Assembly: GCF_012986595.1 (NCBI RefSeq)
Contig: NZ_JAAQYM010000006.1
Coordinates: 434,001-498,000 of the forward strand
Length of the DNA: 64,000 nucleotides
DNA from: Pseudomonas koreensis
GTDB lineage: Bacteria > Pseudomonadota > Gammaproteobacteria > Pseudomonadales > Pseudomonadaceae
Direction: 5' to 3'
Under the pieces are notes generated by a model. It was not told the origin of the DNA, did no database searches, and saw nothing but the letters and a program-made list of their open reading frames with translations. The position numbers and the translations under genes are program-made. This document shows, piece after piece, positions 53,099-61,822 of the stretch. Position 1 is the stretch's first letter. The number at the start of each line of letters is the position of its first letter.

Positions 53099-53114
53099 CG
53101 GCACAGCTTTCGCT
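53099..53114 (+). promoter_or_regulatory. Sigma-54 (-24/-12) promoter of fapABCDEF
   Basis: CGGCACAGCTTTCGCT matches the consensus TGGCAC-N5-TTGC with GG and GC at the required spacing; only the first T and one T of TTGC differ. It lies 53 bases before the fapA start. With the two inverted repeats upstream and a sigma-54 activator gene at the other end of the operon, an RpoN-dependent promoter is well supported. Confidence 0.75.
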
Positions 53115-53167
53115 CTCTCCTTCCCAACGCTGACAAGAGCCAGCCCACTGAAGAAGGAATTGCCGCC

Positions 53168-53617
53168 GTGGGGAATATCAATAAAGGCCTGACCTGCCTT
53201 CTGCTGATTGGATCAGCGGCCAGCACATTCATCAGTTTCAACGTTCAGGCCGAAGGCAATGGCGTGATCGTTCTCAACCGCGACGTCCAACCGATTGCCA
53301 TCGGACGCAGCGGCGGCAAAGACCCCTACCCAACCACGGTCAATGCCAACCCTTCTGGTCGCATCGATCAGGCCATGACCAGCACCGAACTCAACGATGG
53401 CGACTTTGCCAGTGTCGCCAGCGGCAGTTCGATCCGCAGCAACATAATCACGCCGAATTCGAACATGCCCGGCATGAACGTCCTGACCAATCCCAACGGC
53501 CTGCCAGGCATGAGTGCCGGTCACGGCGGCGGCGGTGGCGGCACGATTTCCAACACGATCAATCGCTCGTTGAGCACCGGTCTGGCACCGCTGACCCGCA
53601 TGGCTGGAGGCCAATGA
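53168..53617 (+). CDS. fapA: Fap amyloid assembly protein FapA
   Basis: 149 residues from GTG 53168, nine bases after AAGGAA. Signal peptide ends at VQA (about residue 28). The mature protein is Gly/Ser/Asn-rich with a GGGGGG run near residue 120. By position (first gene), size and export it is FapA, which is thought to regulate or chaperone the amyloid subunits in the periplasm. The sequence is otherwise low-complexity. Confidence 0.85.
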   Translation: MGNINKGLTCLLLIGSAASTFISFNVQAEGNGVIVLNRDVQPIAIGRSGGKDPYPTTVNANPSGRIDQAMTSTELNDGDFASVASGSSIRSNIITPNSNMPGMNVLTNPNGLPGMSAGHGGGGGGTISNTINRSLSTGLAPLTRMAGGQ

Positions 53618-53618
53618 G

Positions 53619-54191
53619 ATGAATCGTTCCCTTCTGCTGCTTGCCCTCTTCGGCTGCGCCAGCGTGATGGCCGATCCGAGTTCCGTGAACAACGCCGACA
53701 TCCAGGACACCGGCATGCAGTACCGCGGCAACTTCAACGTCAACCAGGCCGCCGGCGACCAGATGCAACAGACCAATACCAAGGCAATCGCCATCGGCAC
53801 TAACGCCAGCGCCACGACCATCGTCAGGCAGAAGCTCGACACCCCTGCCAATCCGTCGATGAACGCCAGCGCCACCATTGGCGGCAACTCGTTCAGTAAT
53901 GGCAACGGGATCCTCGGTGTGAACCAGGGTGCCGGTGCCAACAACCAGATGGCCAACGTGACGCGCGTCAGCATCAGTGCTGCCCCGCAGAGCGTTGACG
54001 ACAGCGCCCTGTCGCAACAGAACGTGGCGCTTTTACCAAGCTCAGGAGCAACTGGTACCTCACCCGGCAGTCGCCAGGTCACGACAAGTGATCAGGCCTT
54101 CACCGGCAGCCGCGGGGTAATCCAGGTGAACCAGAGTGCCGGGGTGGGGAACCGAATGGCTAACACCCTGAGCATCCGGGTCGCAGACTGA
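53619..54191 (+). CDS. fapB: Fap minor amyloid subunit / nucleator FapB
   Basis: 190 residues, 1 base after the fapA stop. Signal peptide to about MADP. Three imperfect amyloid repeats: residues about 37-59 (NFNVNQAAGDQMQQTN), 95-119 (GILGVNQGAGANNQMANV) and 164-188 (GVIQVNQSAGVGNRMANT). FapB is the minor fibre component and probable nucleator for FapC. Repeat core VNQxAGxxNQM matches the family. Confidence 0.92.
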   Translation: MNRSLLLLALFGCASVMADPSSVNNADIQDTGMQYRGNFNVNQAAGDQMQQTNTKAIAIGTNASATTIVRQKLDTPANPSMNASATIGGNSFSNGNGILGVNQGAGANNQMANVTRVSISAAPQSVDDSALSQQNVALLPSSGATGTSPGSRQVTTSDQAFTGSRGVIQVNQSAGVGNRMANTLSIRVAD

Positions 54192-54262
54192 CCCAAACAA
54201 GAAGCAGTGCAATTAGAAAGTACCAACACTTAACCAACTAATAAGCACGATGGAGTAACACC

Positions 54263-55255
54263 ATGAAAACTACAATGGCTCTCAAACCACTGGTTTTCGC
54301 TCTTGCAGCAGTAATGGCAATGGCGGCTCAAGCAGGCGGCAGCAATAACGGGCACGGCAATGGTCATGGCAACCATGAACCAAAAGGCCCTACCCTGGAA
54401 GAGCTGCTGCAGATCGGCGCAGGCGCCGGTGCTGCCGTACTCGACACACAAAACAGCGATGGCAACCTGGTGGGCAACCAAGGCACCAAAAACGATGCCA
54501 ACGTGAATAACTCGGCCAATGGCACCAACGGCAACGTCGGCATGAACAACACCGCTGGCGATGGCAACCAACAAGACAATGCTGCCGCACTGGCGACTGC
54601 CGATGAGAGCTTCATCTTCGGCACTGCGGTGGCTGTCTCTAGCGCTACGCAGGTCAACAACAACAACGCGGTTGCCAACTACTCGACAACCAACAACGCC
54701 AGCCTCAACAACGTGGGTAATGGCGGTTCCGGCAACATTGGTGTGAACAACAGTGCCGGCAACTTCAACCAACAGAAAAACAACCTGGCAATTGCTGTAT
54801 CCGGTGGTCGTGTAGCTAACGCCGCTGCTGCTGCGAACCAAAGCTCCACGGGTCTGACTGTGTCCAACAACGGCACTCAAACCTACAAAAAAGACACCCT
54901 CACTGGCACTGTCGCCGCCGTCGGCGTATTTGGCGCCGTGGGCGAAGCTACCATCAAGGGTGACAGCCACGGCGGTGGCGGTTATGGCGGCAATGACAGA
55001 GGCCATGGCGGTAGTGGCGGCAGCAAAGATCAGAAAGCTACCTTCGAAGCTGTGGGTGCCTTCGGCCTCGCTGGTGTCACCACTCAACAAGTGCTGACCC
55101 CGGATGGCTGGAAAAACCCTGTGACCAACAACGCAAACATCTCGAACGTTGGTAACAACTTCTCCGGTAACGCTGGTTACAACAACGCCGCTGGTGTTGG
55201 TAACCAACAAAGCAACTCGCTGTCCATCGCTGCAGGTTGCAAAGCCTGCATGTAA
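54263..55255 (+). CDS. fapC: Fap major amyloid subunit FapC
   Basis: 330 residues. Signal peptide to AQA (residue 24). Three amyloid repeats of the form NxxGNxGxNNxAGxxNQQxN at about 79-111, 146-178 and 291-323, separated by linkers of about 35 and 113 residues; the longer linker has a Gly/His-rich stretch. The C-terminal CKAC is the conserved CxxC of FapC, which must be reduced for normal fibrillation. It is the main fibre subunit of the biofilm. An intrinsic terminator follows the gene, separating it from fapDEF. Confidence 0.94.
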   Translation: MKTTMALKPLVFALAAVMAMAAQAGGSNNGHGNGHGNHEPKGPTLEELLQIGAGAGAAVLDTQNSDGNLVGNQGTKNDANVNNSANGTNGNVGMNNTAGDGNQQDNAAALATADESFIFGTAVAVSSATQVNNNNAVANYSTTNNASLNNVGNGGSGNIGVNNSAGNFNQQKNNLAIAVSGGRVANAAAAANQSSTGLTVSNNGTQTYKKDTLTGTVAAVGVFGAVGEATIKGDSHGGGGYGGNDRGHGGSGGSKDQKATFEAVGAFGLAGVTTQQVLTPDGWKNPVTNNANISNVGNNFSGNAGYNNAAGVGNQQSNSLSIAAGCKACM

Positions 55256-55270
55256 TCGCGATCGAAACGA

Positions 55271-55292
55271 AAGCCCCGGAAACGGGGCTTTT
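55271..55292 (+). terminator. Intrinsic terminator between fapC and fapD
   Basis: AAGCCCC at 55271-55277 pairs with GGGGCTT at 55284-55290 around GGAAAC, then TTTTC-rich sequence. Partial termination here would make FapABC more abundant than FapDEF. Confidence 0.8.
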
Positions 55293-55318
55293 CCTCAGTC
55301 CGCAAAGGCGTATCGATC

Positions 55319-55999
55319 ATGCGTAAGACTGCCTTTATCGCCCTGCTTTGCCTGTCCGGCCTGACCCAGGCTGCCCAGATGCCGATCGCTGCCCTGCCCG
55401 GCGGCGTACTCGTCTACAAGGACGTGCAAAGCATCCGTGAACGCAAGTTTGCCGACATCGTCGAACAAAAAACCGATTTCAGCTGCGGCGCCGCCGCACT
55501 GGCCACGGTACTGCGCCAGGCTTATTGGCTCGACGTCGATGAAGAGCACATCATCAAAGGCATGCTGGTCAACGCTGACCAGGACCTTGTTCGTACTCAA
55601 GGGTTTTCCATGCTGGACATGAAGCGCTACATAGAAAGCATCGGCATGCGCGCCAGGGGCTACAAGATCCCTCCGGAAAAACTCGACGACGTAACAATCC
55701 CGGTGGTGGTACTGATGGAAATTCGCGGCTACAAGCATTTTGTGGTGCTGCAGCGTTCGGACAAGGACTGGGTTTACATCGGAGATCCGGTTCTAGGTCA
55801 CAAACGCTACGCCCATGATGACTTTGTCAAAGGTTGGAACGGCATTGTCTTCGCTATCGTCGGCCCCGGTTATGACAAAACCAATGCATTACGCAGTCCA
55901 CCGACGCCGCTGACCGCAAAGAACAAGCTGGATAACTTCAACCCTGTCAGAGATGCCGAATTGATGGACTTCGGGTTCATACAGAGCGACTTCTTTTAA
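55319..55999 (+). CDS. fapD: C39-family protease FapD
   Basis: 226 residues with a signal peptide (to about TQAAQ). Papain-like C39 domain: EQKTDFSCGAAALATVLRQ holds the nucleophile Cys, and KHFVVLQRSDKDWVYIGDP holds His and Asp. FapD is a periplasmic protease needed for Fap export. It has no ABC transporter domain, unlike bacteriocin-exporter C39 peptidases. First gene after the terminator. Confidence 0.92.
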   Translation: MRKTAFIALLCLSGLTQAAQMPIAALPGGVLVYKDVQSIRERKFADIVEQKTDFSCGAAALATVLRQAYWLDVDEEHIIKGMLVNADQDLVRTQGFSMLDMKRYIESIGMRARGYKIPPEKLDDVTIPVVVLMEIRGYKHFVVLQRSDKDWVYIGDPVLGHKRYAHDDFVKGWNGIVFAIVGPGYDKTNALRSPPTPLTAKNKLDNFNPVRDAELMDFGFIQSDFF

Positions 56000-56043
56000 T
56001 CGCCGATTATAAAGAATGGGGCTGGATGTCCCGGGAGCAGCAG

Positions 56044-56790
56044 ATGAAAACCTCATACTGGCTGGCCGCCGCCTGCCTGGCAGCGAGCGCGTCAGGCTAT
56101 GCCAATGCAGGGTTCAAACCTATCGAAATCAATGATCATGAGCTCTCCGAGCTACGCGGTCGTTACGTCATGCCGGGGCGGATCATCAGCTTCGGCATTG
56201 TCATGAGCAGTACCTGGCGCAACGCCAGCGGTGATCTGATCGGCGCTGCGACGTCGATGCAAATCCAGGCCGCCACAATCAAACCGGAATTCTATGTCTC
56301 GACCATCAAGGAACAGGGCAATGGCAGTACCCCGACTCAGGGCACTGGCAGCGTCGTGGGTGGCGCGGCACTCAACAGCAGCCAGGGCGTGACCCAGAGC
56401 GTACGCGCCGCCGGTGACGGCAATACAGCCAACAACAACGTGGCAATCAACGTAAAAGAAGCCAACACCCCGCCTCCACTGGCCCCCGCACAAGGCCAGG
56501 CCCTGATGGCCGGGCAGACCATCGGCGCCAGTAACGCTGCAGGCAGCGTCGCCGTTTCGGCCACCGGCAGCGGCGTGCAGATGGCGATCCAGGCCTCGGG
56601 GAATCAGGGCACGGCCCTGCAACAGGTCGCCCAGGGTGGCCTGCTGCAGAACACGCGCCTGTTGGGCAACGCCAACGTGGTCAACAACATGACCCAACTC
56701 AATGTTGTGCTTAACAATAACGGCATCAGCCCCGGCGCACTGGACTGCAACCTGACTCAACTCAGGGCACTACGCAATATCGGATATTGA
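56044..56790 (+). CDS. fapE: Fap minor fibre component FapE
   Basis: 248 residues from ATG 56044, preceded by GGGAG at about 8 bases; the in-frame ATG at 56026 would place the ribosome site inside the gene. Signal peptide to ANA (about residue 24). Asn/Gly/Gln-rich middle with amyloid-like sequence such as VRAAGDGNTANNNVAI. FapE is found in small amounts in Fap fibres. The C-terminus has a single Cys (LDCNLTQLRALRN). Confidence 0.9.
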   Translation: MKTSYWLAAACLAASASGYANAGFKPIEINDHELSELRGRYVMPGRIISFGIVMSSTWRNASGDLIGAATSMQIQAATIKPEFYVSTIKEQGNGSTPTQGTGSVVGGAALNSSQGVTQSVRAAGDGNTANNNVAINVKEANTPPPLAPAQGQALMAGQTIGASNAAGSVAVSATGSGVQMAIQASGNQGTALQQVAQGGLLQNTRLLGNANVVNNMTQLNVVLNNNGISPGALDCNLTQLRALRNIGY

Positions 56791-56835
56791 ACTACGCTGA
56801 GTCTCGATCATTGGGCTTAAAGGGACGGCTTATTC

Positions 56836-58158
56836 ATGTATCGATCAGTATCACTGCGTGCCGCTGTATGTTTGAGCACTCTTCTACCCGCGGCGATGCT
56901 GCAAGCAGCACCCGACGCAGATGTGGAGACCCTGAAACAGGAGCTTCTGGAGCTGAAGCAACGATACGAAGTGCAACAGAAGGCCCTGGCGGTGCTCGAA
57001 CAACGGGTCCGTCAGGTCGAAGACCAACCGGCGGCGCCGCAGCCCAAACGGCTGGCCAAGTCGCCGTCTGACATGAAAGGCAATCCGAAAGTCGCCACCA
57101 GTACCGGGGCTCCCGGGACTGGCGCGGCGGCAGCGTCGGGGGGCGCGGCCGGAGGGAGTGGTGCTTCGTACGGCCAGTCGCTGGCAGACGATTCACAACC
57201 GGCACAGAGTGTGTCCAACCTCTACGACGAGGCCAGCGGCTTCTTCGGCGGCGGCAAGTTCAGCTTTGAGACCGGCGTGACGTACTCGCGCTACGACACT
57301 CGCCAACTCATCCTCAACGGCTTTCTGGCCCTCGACTCGATCTTTCTGGGCAACATCAACCTGGACCGGATCAAGGCCGATACCTGGACGCTGGACCTGA
57401 CCGGTCGCTACAACTTCGACAACCGTTGGCAGTTCGACGTGAACGTGCCGGTGGTTTACCGCGAATCGACCTACCAGTCCGGCGGGGGTAACGGTGGTGC
57501 GTCGAACGTCACGACGGAGCAGGATGTTTCGCGCGACCCGACCATCGGCGACGTCAACTTCGGCATCGCTTACAAGTTCCTCGACGAGTCGGTCAACACC
57601 CCGGACGCCGTGGTGACCCTGCGGGTCAAGGCGCCAACCGGCAAGGATCCATTCGGGATCAAGCTGCGCCAGACCGACGCCAACTCCAACCTGTTCGTGC
57701 CTGACACCCTGCCTACCGGTAACGGTGTCTGGTCGATCACACCCGGGGTCTCGCTGGTCAAGACGTTCGACCCGGCAGTGCTGTTCGGCAGCTTGTCCTA
57801 CACCCACAACCTGGAGGAGTCGTTCGACGACATCAGTTCGACCGTCAACCAGAAAACCCCGGGCAAGGTCAGCATCGGCGACAGCTTCCAGATCGGCGCC
57901 GGTATTGCGTTTGCACTGAACGAAAAGATGAGTATGTCGTTTTCGATGTCTGATCTGGTGCAACGCAGGAGCAAACTCAAACCCGATGGCGGGGATTGGC
58001 AATCGGTGGTGTCCAGTGACGCCAACGCCGGTTATTTCAACGTCGGCATGACCATTGCCGCCACGCCTAACCTGACTATCGTGCCCAACCTGTCGATCGG
58101 CATGACCCCGGATGCCCCCGACTTTTCCTTCAGCCTGAAATTCCCGTACTACTTCTAA
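56836..58158 (+). CDS. fapF: Fap outer-membrane secretion channel FapF
   Basis: 440 residues. Signal peptide to about LQA (residue 24), then a coiled coil at about 30-62 (DVETLKQELLELKQRYEVQQ), a Pro/Ala/Gly linker to about 120, and a beta-barrel from about 125 ending in the aromatic residue of LKFPYYF. The trimer exports FapB/FapC/FapE through the outer membrane, with the coiled coil as the periplasmic gate. Length and layout agree with characterised FapF. Last gene of the operon. Confidence 0.94.
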   Translation: MYRSVSLRAAVCLSTLLPAAMLQAAPDADVETLKQELLELKQRYEVQQKALAVLEQRVRQVEDQPAAPQPKRLAKSPSDMKGNPKVATSTGAPGTGAAAASGGAAGGSGASYGQSLADDSQPAQSVSNLYDEASGFFGGGKFSFETGVTYSRYDTRQLILNGFLALDSIFLGNINLDRIKADTWTLDLTGRYNFDNRWQFDVNVPVVYRESTYQSGGGNGGASNVTTEQDVSRDPTIGDVNFGIAYKFLDESVNTPDAVVTLRVKAPTGKDPFGIKLRQTDANSNLFVPDTLPTGNGVWSITPGVSLVKTFDPAVLFGSLSYTHNLEESFDDISSTVNQKTPGKVSIGDSFQIGAGIAFALNEKMSMSFSMSDLVQRRSKLKPDGGDWQSVVSSDANAGYFNVGMTIAATPNLTIVPNLSIGMTPDAPDFSFSLKFPYYF

Positions 58159-58169
58159 GCAGCAGATCA

Positions 58170-58243
58170 GAAAAGATCGCAGCCTGCGGCAACTTCAACA
58201 GGGATTTACACCTGTAGGAGTAGCCGCAGGCCGCGATCTTTTG
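58170..58243. repeat. Degraded REPIN, TGTAGGAGCTGCCGCAGG type
   Basis: AAAAGATCGCAGCCTGCGGC and its partial complement between the convergent fapF and regulator genes; the outer part of the left arm has decayed. Confidence 0.75.
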
Positions 58244-58246
58244 CTT

Positions 58247-59572
58247 TTAGCGAATCTGATGTTTGTGCAGCAAGCGATAAAACGTCGGCCGCGAAACCCC
58301 CAGCACCTTCGCTGCCACACTCAGATTATCGCTGTGCCGATTCAACACATCACACAATGCCTGGCGCTCGGCGCGGGTCTTGTAGTCTTCGAGCGTGCCC
58401 ATCGGCGTACTGATCGAATGCTGGCTGATCAATCCCAGATCCCGGGCTTCGATCTGCCGCCCTTCCGCCAACACCAAGCCCCGTCGTACTCGGTTGGCCA
58501 GTTCGCGCACATTGCCCGGCCAGTCGTGCTTGCCCATGGCGATCAACGCATCCTCGCTGAAGCTGCGTGGACGGCGCCCGGTTTCGTGGCTGTAGAAGTG
58601 GGAAAAATGGTTGGCCAGCATCGACAGATCACCGTGGCGTTCGCGTAATGGCGCAGTGACTACTTGCAGCACATTGAGCCGGTAATACAGGTCTTCGCGA
58701 AAACGCTTTTTTTCGATGGCCGCTTCGAGGTCGACGTGAGTGGCCGCCAGCACGCGAACATCAACCGGAATCGGCTGACTGCCACCGACGCGCTCGATGT
58801 GTTTTTCCTGGAGAAAGCGCAACAGATTGGCCTGCAGTTCCAGGGGCAGATCGCCGATTTCATCGAGAAACAAGGTGCCACCGTTGGCCGCCTCGATGCG
58901 CCCGACCTTGCGCTGGTGCGCACCGGTGAAGGCGCCTTTTTCATGGCCGAACAATTCGGATTGAATCAAGTGCTCGGGAATCGCCCCGCAATTGATCGCG
59001 ACAAAGGGCTTGTTATGGCGTTGTGACTGGCGATGCAAGGTGCGCGCGACCAGTTCTTTACCGGTGCCACTTTCACCACGAATCAGCACCGGGGATTCGG
59101 TCGGCGCCAGTTTGCTCAATAACTTGCGCAGCTCGCGGATCGGTTTGCTGTCGCCGAGCAATTCATGTTCAGGCTGATCGATGTGAATCGTCCCCTGCCC
59201 GCGCAAACGCGCCATGCCAAACGCCCGCCCCAGAGTCACCTGGACCCGCGAGACATCGAACGGCAAGGTGTGGAAGTCGAAAAACCATTCGCAGACGAAG
59301 TCGCCGACGTTCTGCAGGCGCAGGACTTCCTGATTCAACACGGCGATCCACTCGGTGCCGCTGCGGCTGATCAGTTCCTTGACCGCTTCGGGTCGTTCCA
59401 GATGAAAAGGCTGCAATCGCAGCAGTCCGACATCGCAACTGCGGTCGCCGGCATTTTCCAGGGTACAGCTGTCAACATCCCACCCCACCGCGCGCAGACC
59501 GGGCAACAGCCGGTGACAGTCGTCGCACGGGTCGACCACCAATAAACGTCGTAACGCAGGCGCTTCGATCAT
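58247..59572 (-). CDS. Sigma-54 enhancer-binding protein with degenerate receiver, probable fap activator
   Basis: 441 residues; AAGGAA lies 6 bases before ATG. Residues 1-125 resemble a receiver (RRLLVVDPCDDCHRLL), but the phospho-acceptor position after CDVGLL is Arg52, so it probably cannot be phosphorylated; this is like VpsR-type domains. AAA+ domain: Walker A GESGTGKE (166-173), sigma-54 contact GAFTGA (213-218), GGTLFLDEIGDLPLELQANL and the Arg-finger region. Fis-type helix-turn-helix at the C-terminus (LSVAAKVLGVSRPTFYRLL). It converges on fapF, and the fap promoter has a sigma-54 element and paired inverted repeats. VpsR-like proteins answer to c-di-GMP, so it may link Fap to that signal. 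Confidence 0.88.
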   Translation of the reverse strand: MIEAPALRRLLVVDPCDDCHRLLPGLRAVGWDVDSCTLENAGDRSCDVGLLRLQPFHLERPEAVKELISRSGTEWIAVLNQEVLRLQNVGDFVCEWFFDFHTLPFDVSRVQVTLGRAFGMARLRGQGTIHIDQPEHELLGDSKPIRELRKLLSKLAPTESPVLIRGESGTGKELVARTLHRQSQRHNKPFVAINCGAIPEHLIQSELFGHEKGAFTGAHQRKVGRIEAANGGTLFLDEIGDLPLELQANLLRFLQEKHIERVGGSQPIPVDVRVLAATHVDLEAAIEKKRFREDLYYRLNVLQVVTAPLRERHGDLSMLANHFSHFYSHETGRRPRSFSEDALIAMGKHDWPGNVRELANRVRRGLVLAEGRQIEARDLGLISQHSISTPMGTLEDYKTRAERQALCDVLNRHSDNLSVAAKVLGVSRPTFYRLLHKHQIR

Positions 59573-59916
59573 GACTGTTCCTTGGCGCCAAATTTAGGGA
59601 AATTATTGTAAAAACAGTCATTTGGCAGACCCGACTGTAACATTAGCAAGAAATTGACGGAGCCTTGTATCGATTGCTTATAGATGTACAAGCTAACGAG
59701 TTATAAGAAACGCGTTTATTAGTTAGCTATCGAGTTGAATCTTTCACCCAGCTTTCAAAAACTGTCGGAATCCTGAGCAGGCGAAATAAAGTTGAAATTT
59801 CTTTGTGTCGTGTGTGACCTGCCACCGGGTTGCGTGCATCAGTACAAGTAACCAGCCGAACGGTAAGCCCAACCGACGGCAGATCATTTGATTGGGCACG
59901 ACAGAGAGAAGACCCC
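59573..59916. promoter_or_regulatory. Intergenic region between the sigma-54 regulator and a small gene
   Basis: 344 AT-richer bases between divergent genes. The sequence GACTGT or its complement occurs three times near the regulator start (59573-59578, 59614-59619 as ACAGTC, and 59633-59638). They may be autoregulatory half-sites. No firm promoter was identified. Confidence 0.35.
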
Positions 59917-60183
59917 ATGACCGCCCCGCTCCGTATCAACGAAGCTCTTTTGATTGCCAACCACGCGTTCAAACCCTTCCAGTGCGTGGCCTGGGCTCCA
60001 CAAGACGGCAACGGCGAACTGAACCTGACCGTCATCGACCGGACCAACTCGCACATCGGCCGCAAGCAGATTCCGAGCAGCGCTTACTCCGATCCTGCGC
60101 AACTTGAGCAACTGCTGCAACAGGCACGTGCCGAACTGAGCAAAGAAGGTTATCTGCTGCAATCGTGGTCGATGCCAAACTAG
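59917..60183 (+). CDS. Small conserved hypothetical protein
   Basis: 88 residues from ATG 59917 with AGAGAGAAG upstream. Soluble, with a two-helix/three-strand feel (NEALLIANHAFKPFQCVAWA, ELNLTVIDRT, QLEQLLQQARAELSKEGYLL). I know similar small proteins in pseudomonads but no function. It stands alone between the fap regulator and a delta-60-repeat gene. Confidence 0.6.
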   Translation: MTAPLRINEALLIANHAFKPFQCVAWAPQDGNGELNLTVIDRTNSHIGRKQIPSSAYSDPAQLEQLLQQARAELSKEGYLLQSWSMPN

Positions 60184-60464
60184 TCAGAGGGCAACGCGGG
60201 TGACTGCAAGGTCATCCGCCCCGTTCTTCGTTAGTTATTTGCCAAGTTTTATCTCCCGGTACTTTTGTACAACTTCTTTTAAAAGCGTCAGGCGCTATTG
60301 CTTGTCTCGCTTTCATTTGGTTCAAAAAGACACTGTTCTGGCACAGTGCGACCCTCCACCTGTTAGTTATCTCAGTTGTACTTCGGCGTATTCAGGGATT
60401 GAATGTTTCGCTCATGCAGTTACCCGCCCCCTCGGGCTTGGTCAACTTGCAAGGAGAGGCATGC

Positions 60465-61754
60465 ATGACCACCCAGGACGCCTTTGCGCTCCCGACGCCG
60501 CTGAATAACGCCGGACAACTCGACAGACGTTTTGCCCACACCGGCATCGCCCACGTGTACTTTGCCGGGAGCCGGTCCAGCATGACCCAAGGGCTGGCGC
60601 TGGATGCTCAAGGCCGGCTGCTGGTGGCCGCCAAGGTCGGCACCGCGGACGGCAGCCGTTTCGGGCTGGCGCGAATGCTCGCCGACGGCTCTGCCGATCT
60701 GAGCTTCGGTGTTCAAGGCAGCGTGATCGGCGAGTTCGCCCCCGGCTTCGAAGCCATGGGCGCCAAGGTGCAGGTCTTGGCGGACGGACGAATCCTGCTG
60801 GCGGGTCTGCACTATGAAAACGCCCATCGCACGCTGCCCGCCCTCGCCCTGTTCGACGCCAACGGCGCACCTGATCCGACGTTTGGCGACAACGGCCGAA
60901 AAGTTGTGTGCCTGCCCGGCGATCTGTCCATCGGTTCGCGTGACCCCTGGCTGCCACCCGGTGTGCCGGGCGCCGAAGCCTGCGACATCGCCGTGCAAGA
61001 CGACGGGAAAATTCTGCTGATCGCCAATCACCACTTCGAACTGGCCGATCACGCCGGCATGCTGATTCGCCTGACCGCAAACGGCGCACTCGATCCGGAT
61101 TTCAATAAGCGCGGCTTCGTGATGATCCGTCACCTGCTGCTCAACACTTGGCTCAACAGCCTCCTGCTACAGGAGGATGGGCGCATCATTGTCGCAGGCT
61201 CCATCGATTTCCCCCAGGAAGGCCTGGTGGCGCGTTATCTGCCTGACGGGCGTCTGGATGAGCGCTTTGCCGTGGATGGCTTTCTCGCCTTCAAGGCCCA
61301 GGGGCAAAGCGCGATGGTCAGTCAGGTGCTTTATTCGATGGAGCATCTGCACTGTTTTGGCAGCAGTCGCGATCCGATCCGCTGTATGGCGCTGAGCCTG
61401 CATTCCAACGGTCGCCCGGCGTCGCATAACTACGCTGGCCACCCACACCTGCTGGAAATCGGCCCCAGTGGCTGCCAGTGGAGCGCCGCCCAGTGCATGG
61501 CGGATGGCCGAATCATCGCGGCGGGCGCAACGATTGGCGGTATCGAGGCGGACTTCATCGTGGCGCGTTACCTGCCCGACGGCCGCCTGGACACGCAGTT
61601 CGGCAATGGCCACGGCTGGCAACGCACGCGCTTGGGCCGTAGCCTGGATACCGCCAACTCAATCGCAGTGCAGGCCGACGGTCACATTCTGGTGGGCGGC
61701 TACTCGCTGGACGGCAACTACCGGGCCGTGGTCGCGCGTTATCTGAATCAATAA
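60465..61754 (+). CDS. Delta-60 repeat protein
   Basis: 429 residues from ATG 60465 after AAGGAG. Six or so delta-60 repeats, each ending in a D-x-F-G/N type turn: DLSFGVQGSVIGEF, DPTFGDNGRKVV, DPDFNKRGFVMI, DERFAVDGFLAF, DTQFGNGHGWQ. Such repeats form beta-propeller or solenoid folds. No signal peptide and no enzyme motif. Function unknown; possibly a surface or cytoplasmic scaffold. Confidence 0.8.
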   Translation: MTTQDAFALPTPLNNAGQLDRRFAHTGIAHVYFAGSRSSMTQGLALDAQGRLLVAAKVGTADGSRFGLARMLADGSADLSFGVQGSVIGEFAPGFEAMGAKVQVLADGRILLAGLHYENAHRTLPALALFDANGAPDPTFGDNGRKVVCLPGDLSIGSRDPWLPPGVPGAEACDIAVQDDGKILLIANHHFELADHAGMLIRLTANGALDPDFNKRGFVMIRHLLLNTWLNSLLLQEDGRIIVAGSIDFPQEGLVARYLPDGRLDERFAVDGFLAFKAQGQSAMVSQVLYSMEHLHCFGSSRDPIRCMALSLHSNGRPASHNYAGHPHLLEIGPSGCQWSAAQCMADGRIIAAGATIGGIEADFIVARYLPDGRLDTQFGNGHGWQRTRLGRSLDTANSIAVQADGHILVGGYSLDGNYRAVVARYLNQ

Positions 61755-61822
61755 CCCCACAACACTTGAACTTGCCTGGCTCTTGCGGCAACTTGCGCGC
61801 TTCTTAATACAAGGAGCAACCG

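Noticed and set aside
60230..60371. GTTAGTTAT repeated at 60230 and 60362 upstream of the delta-60-repeat gene
   Set aside because: Short, AT-rich, not palindromic and 132 bases apart; chance cannot be excluded.
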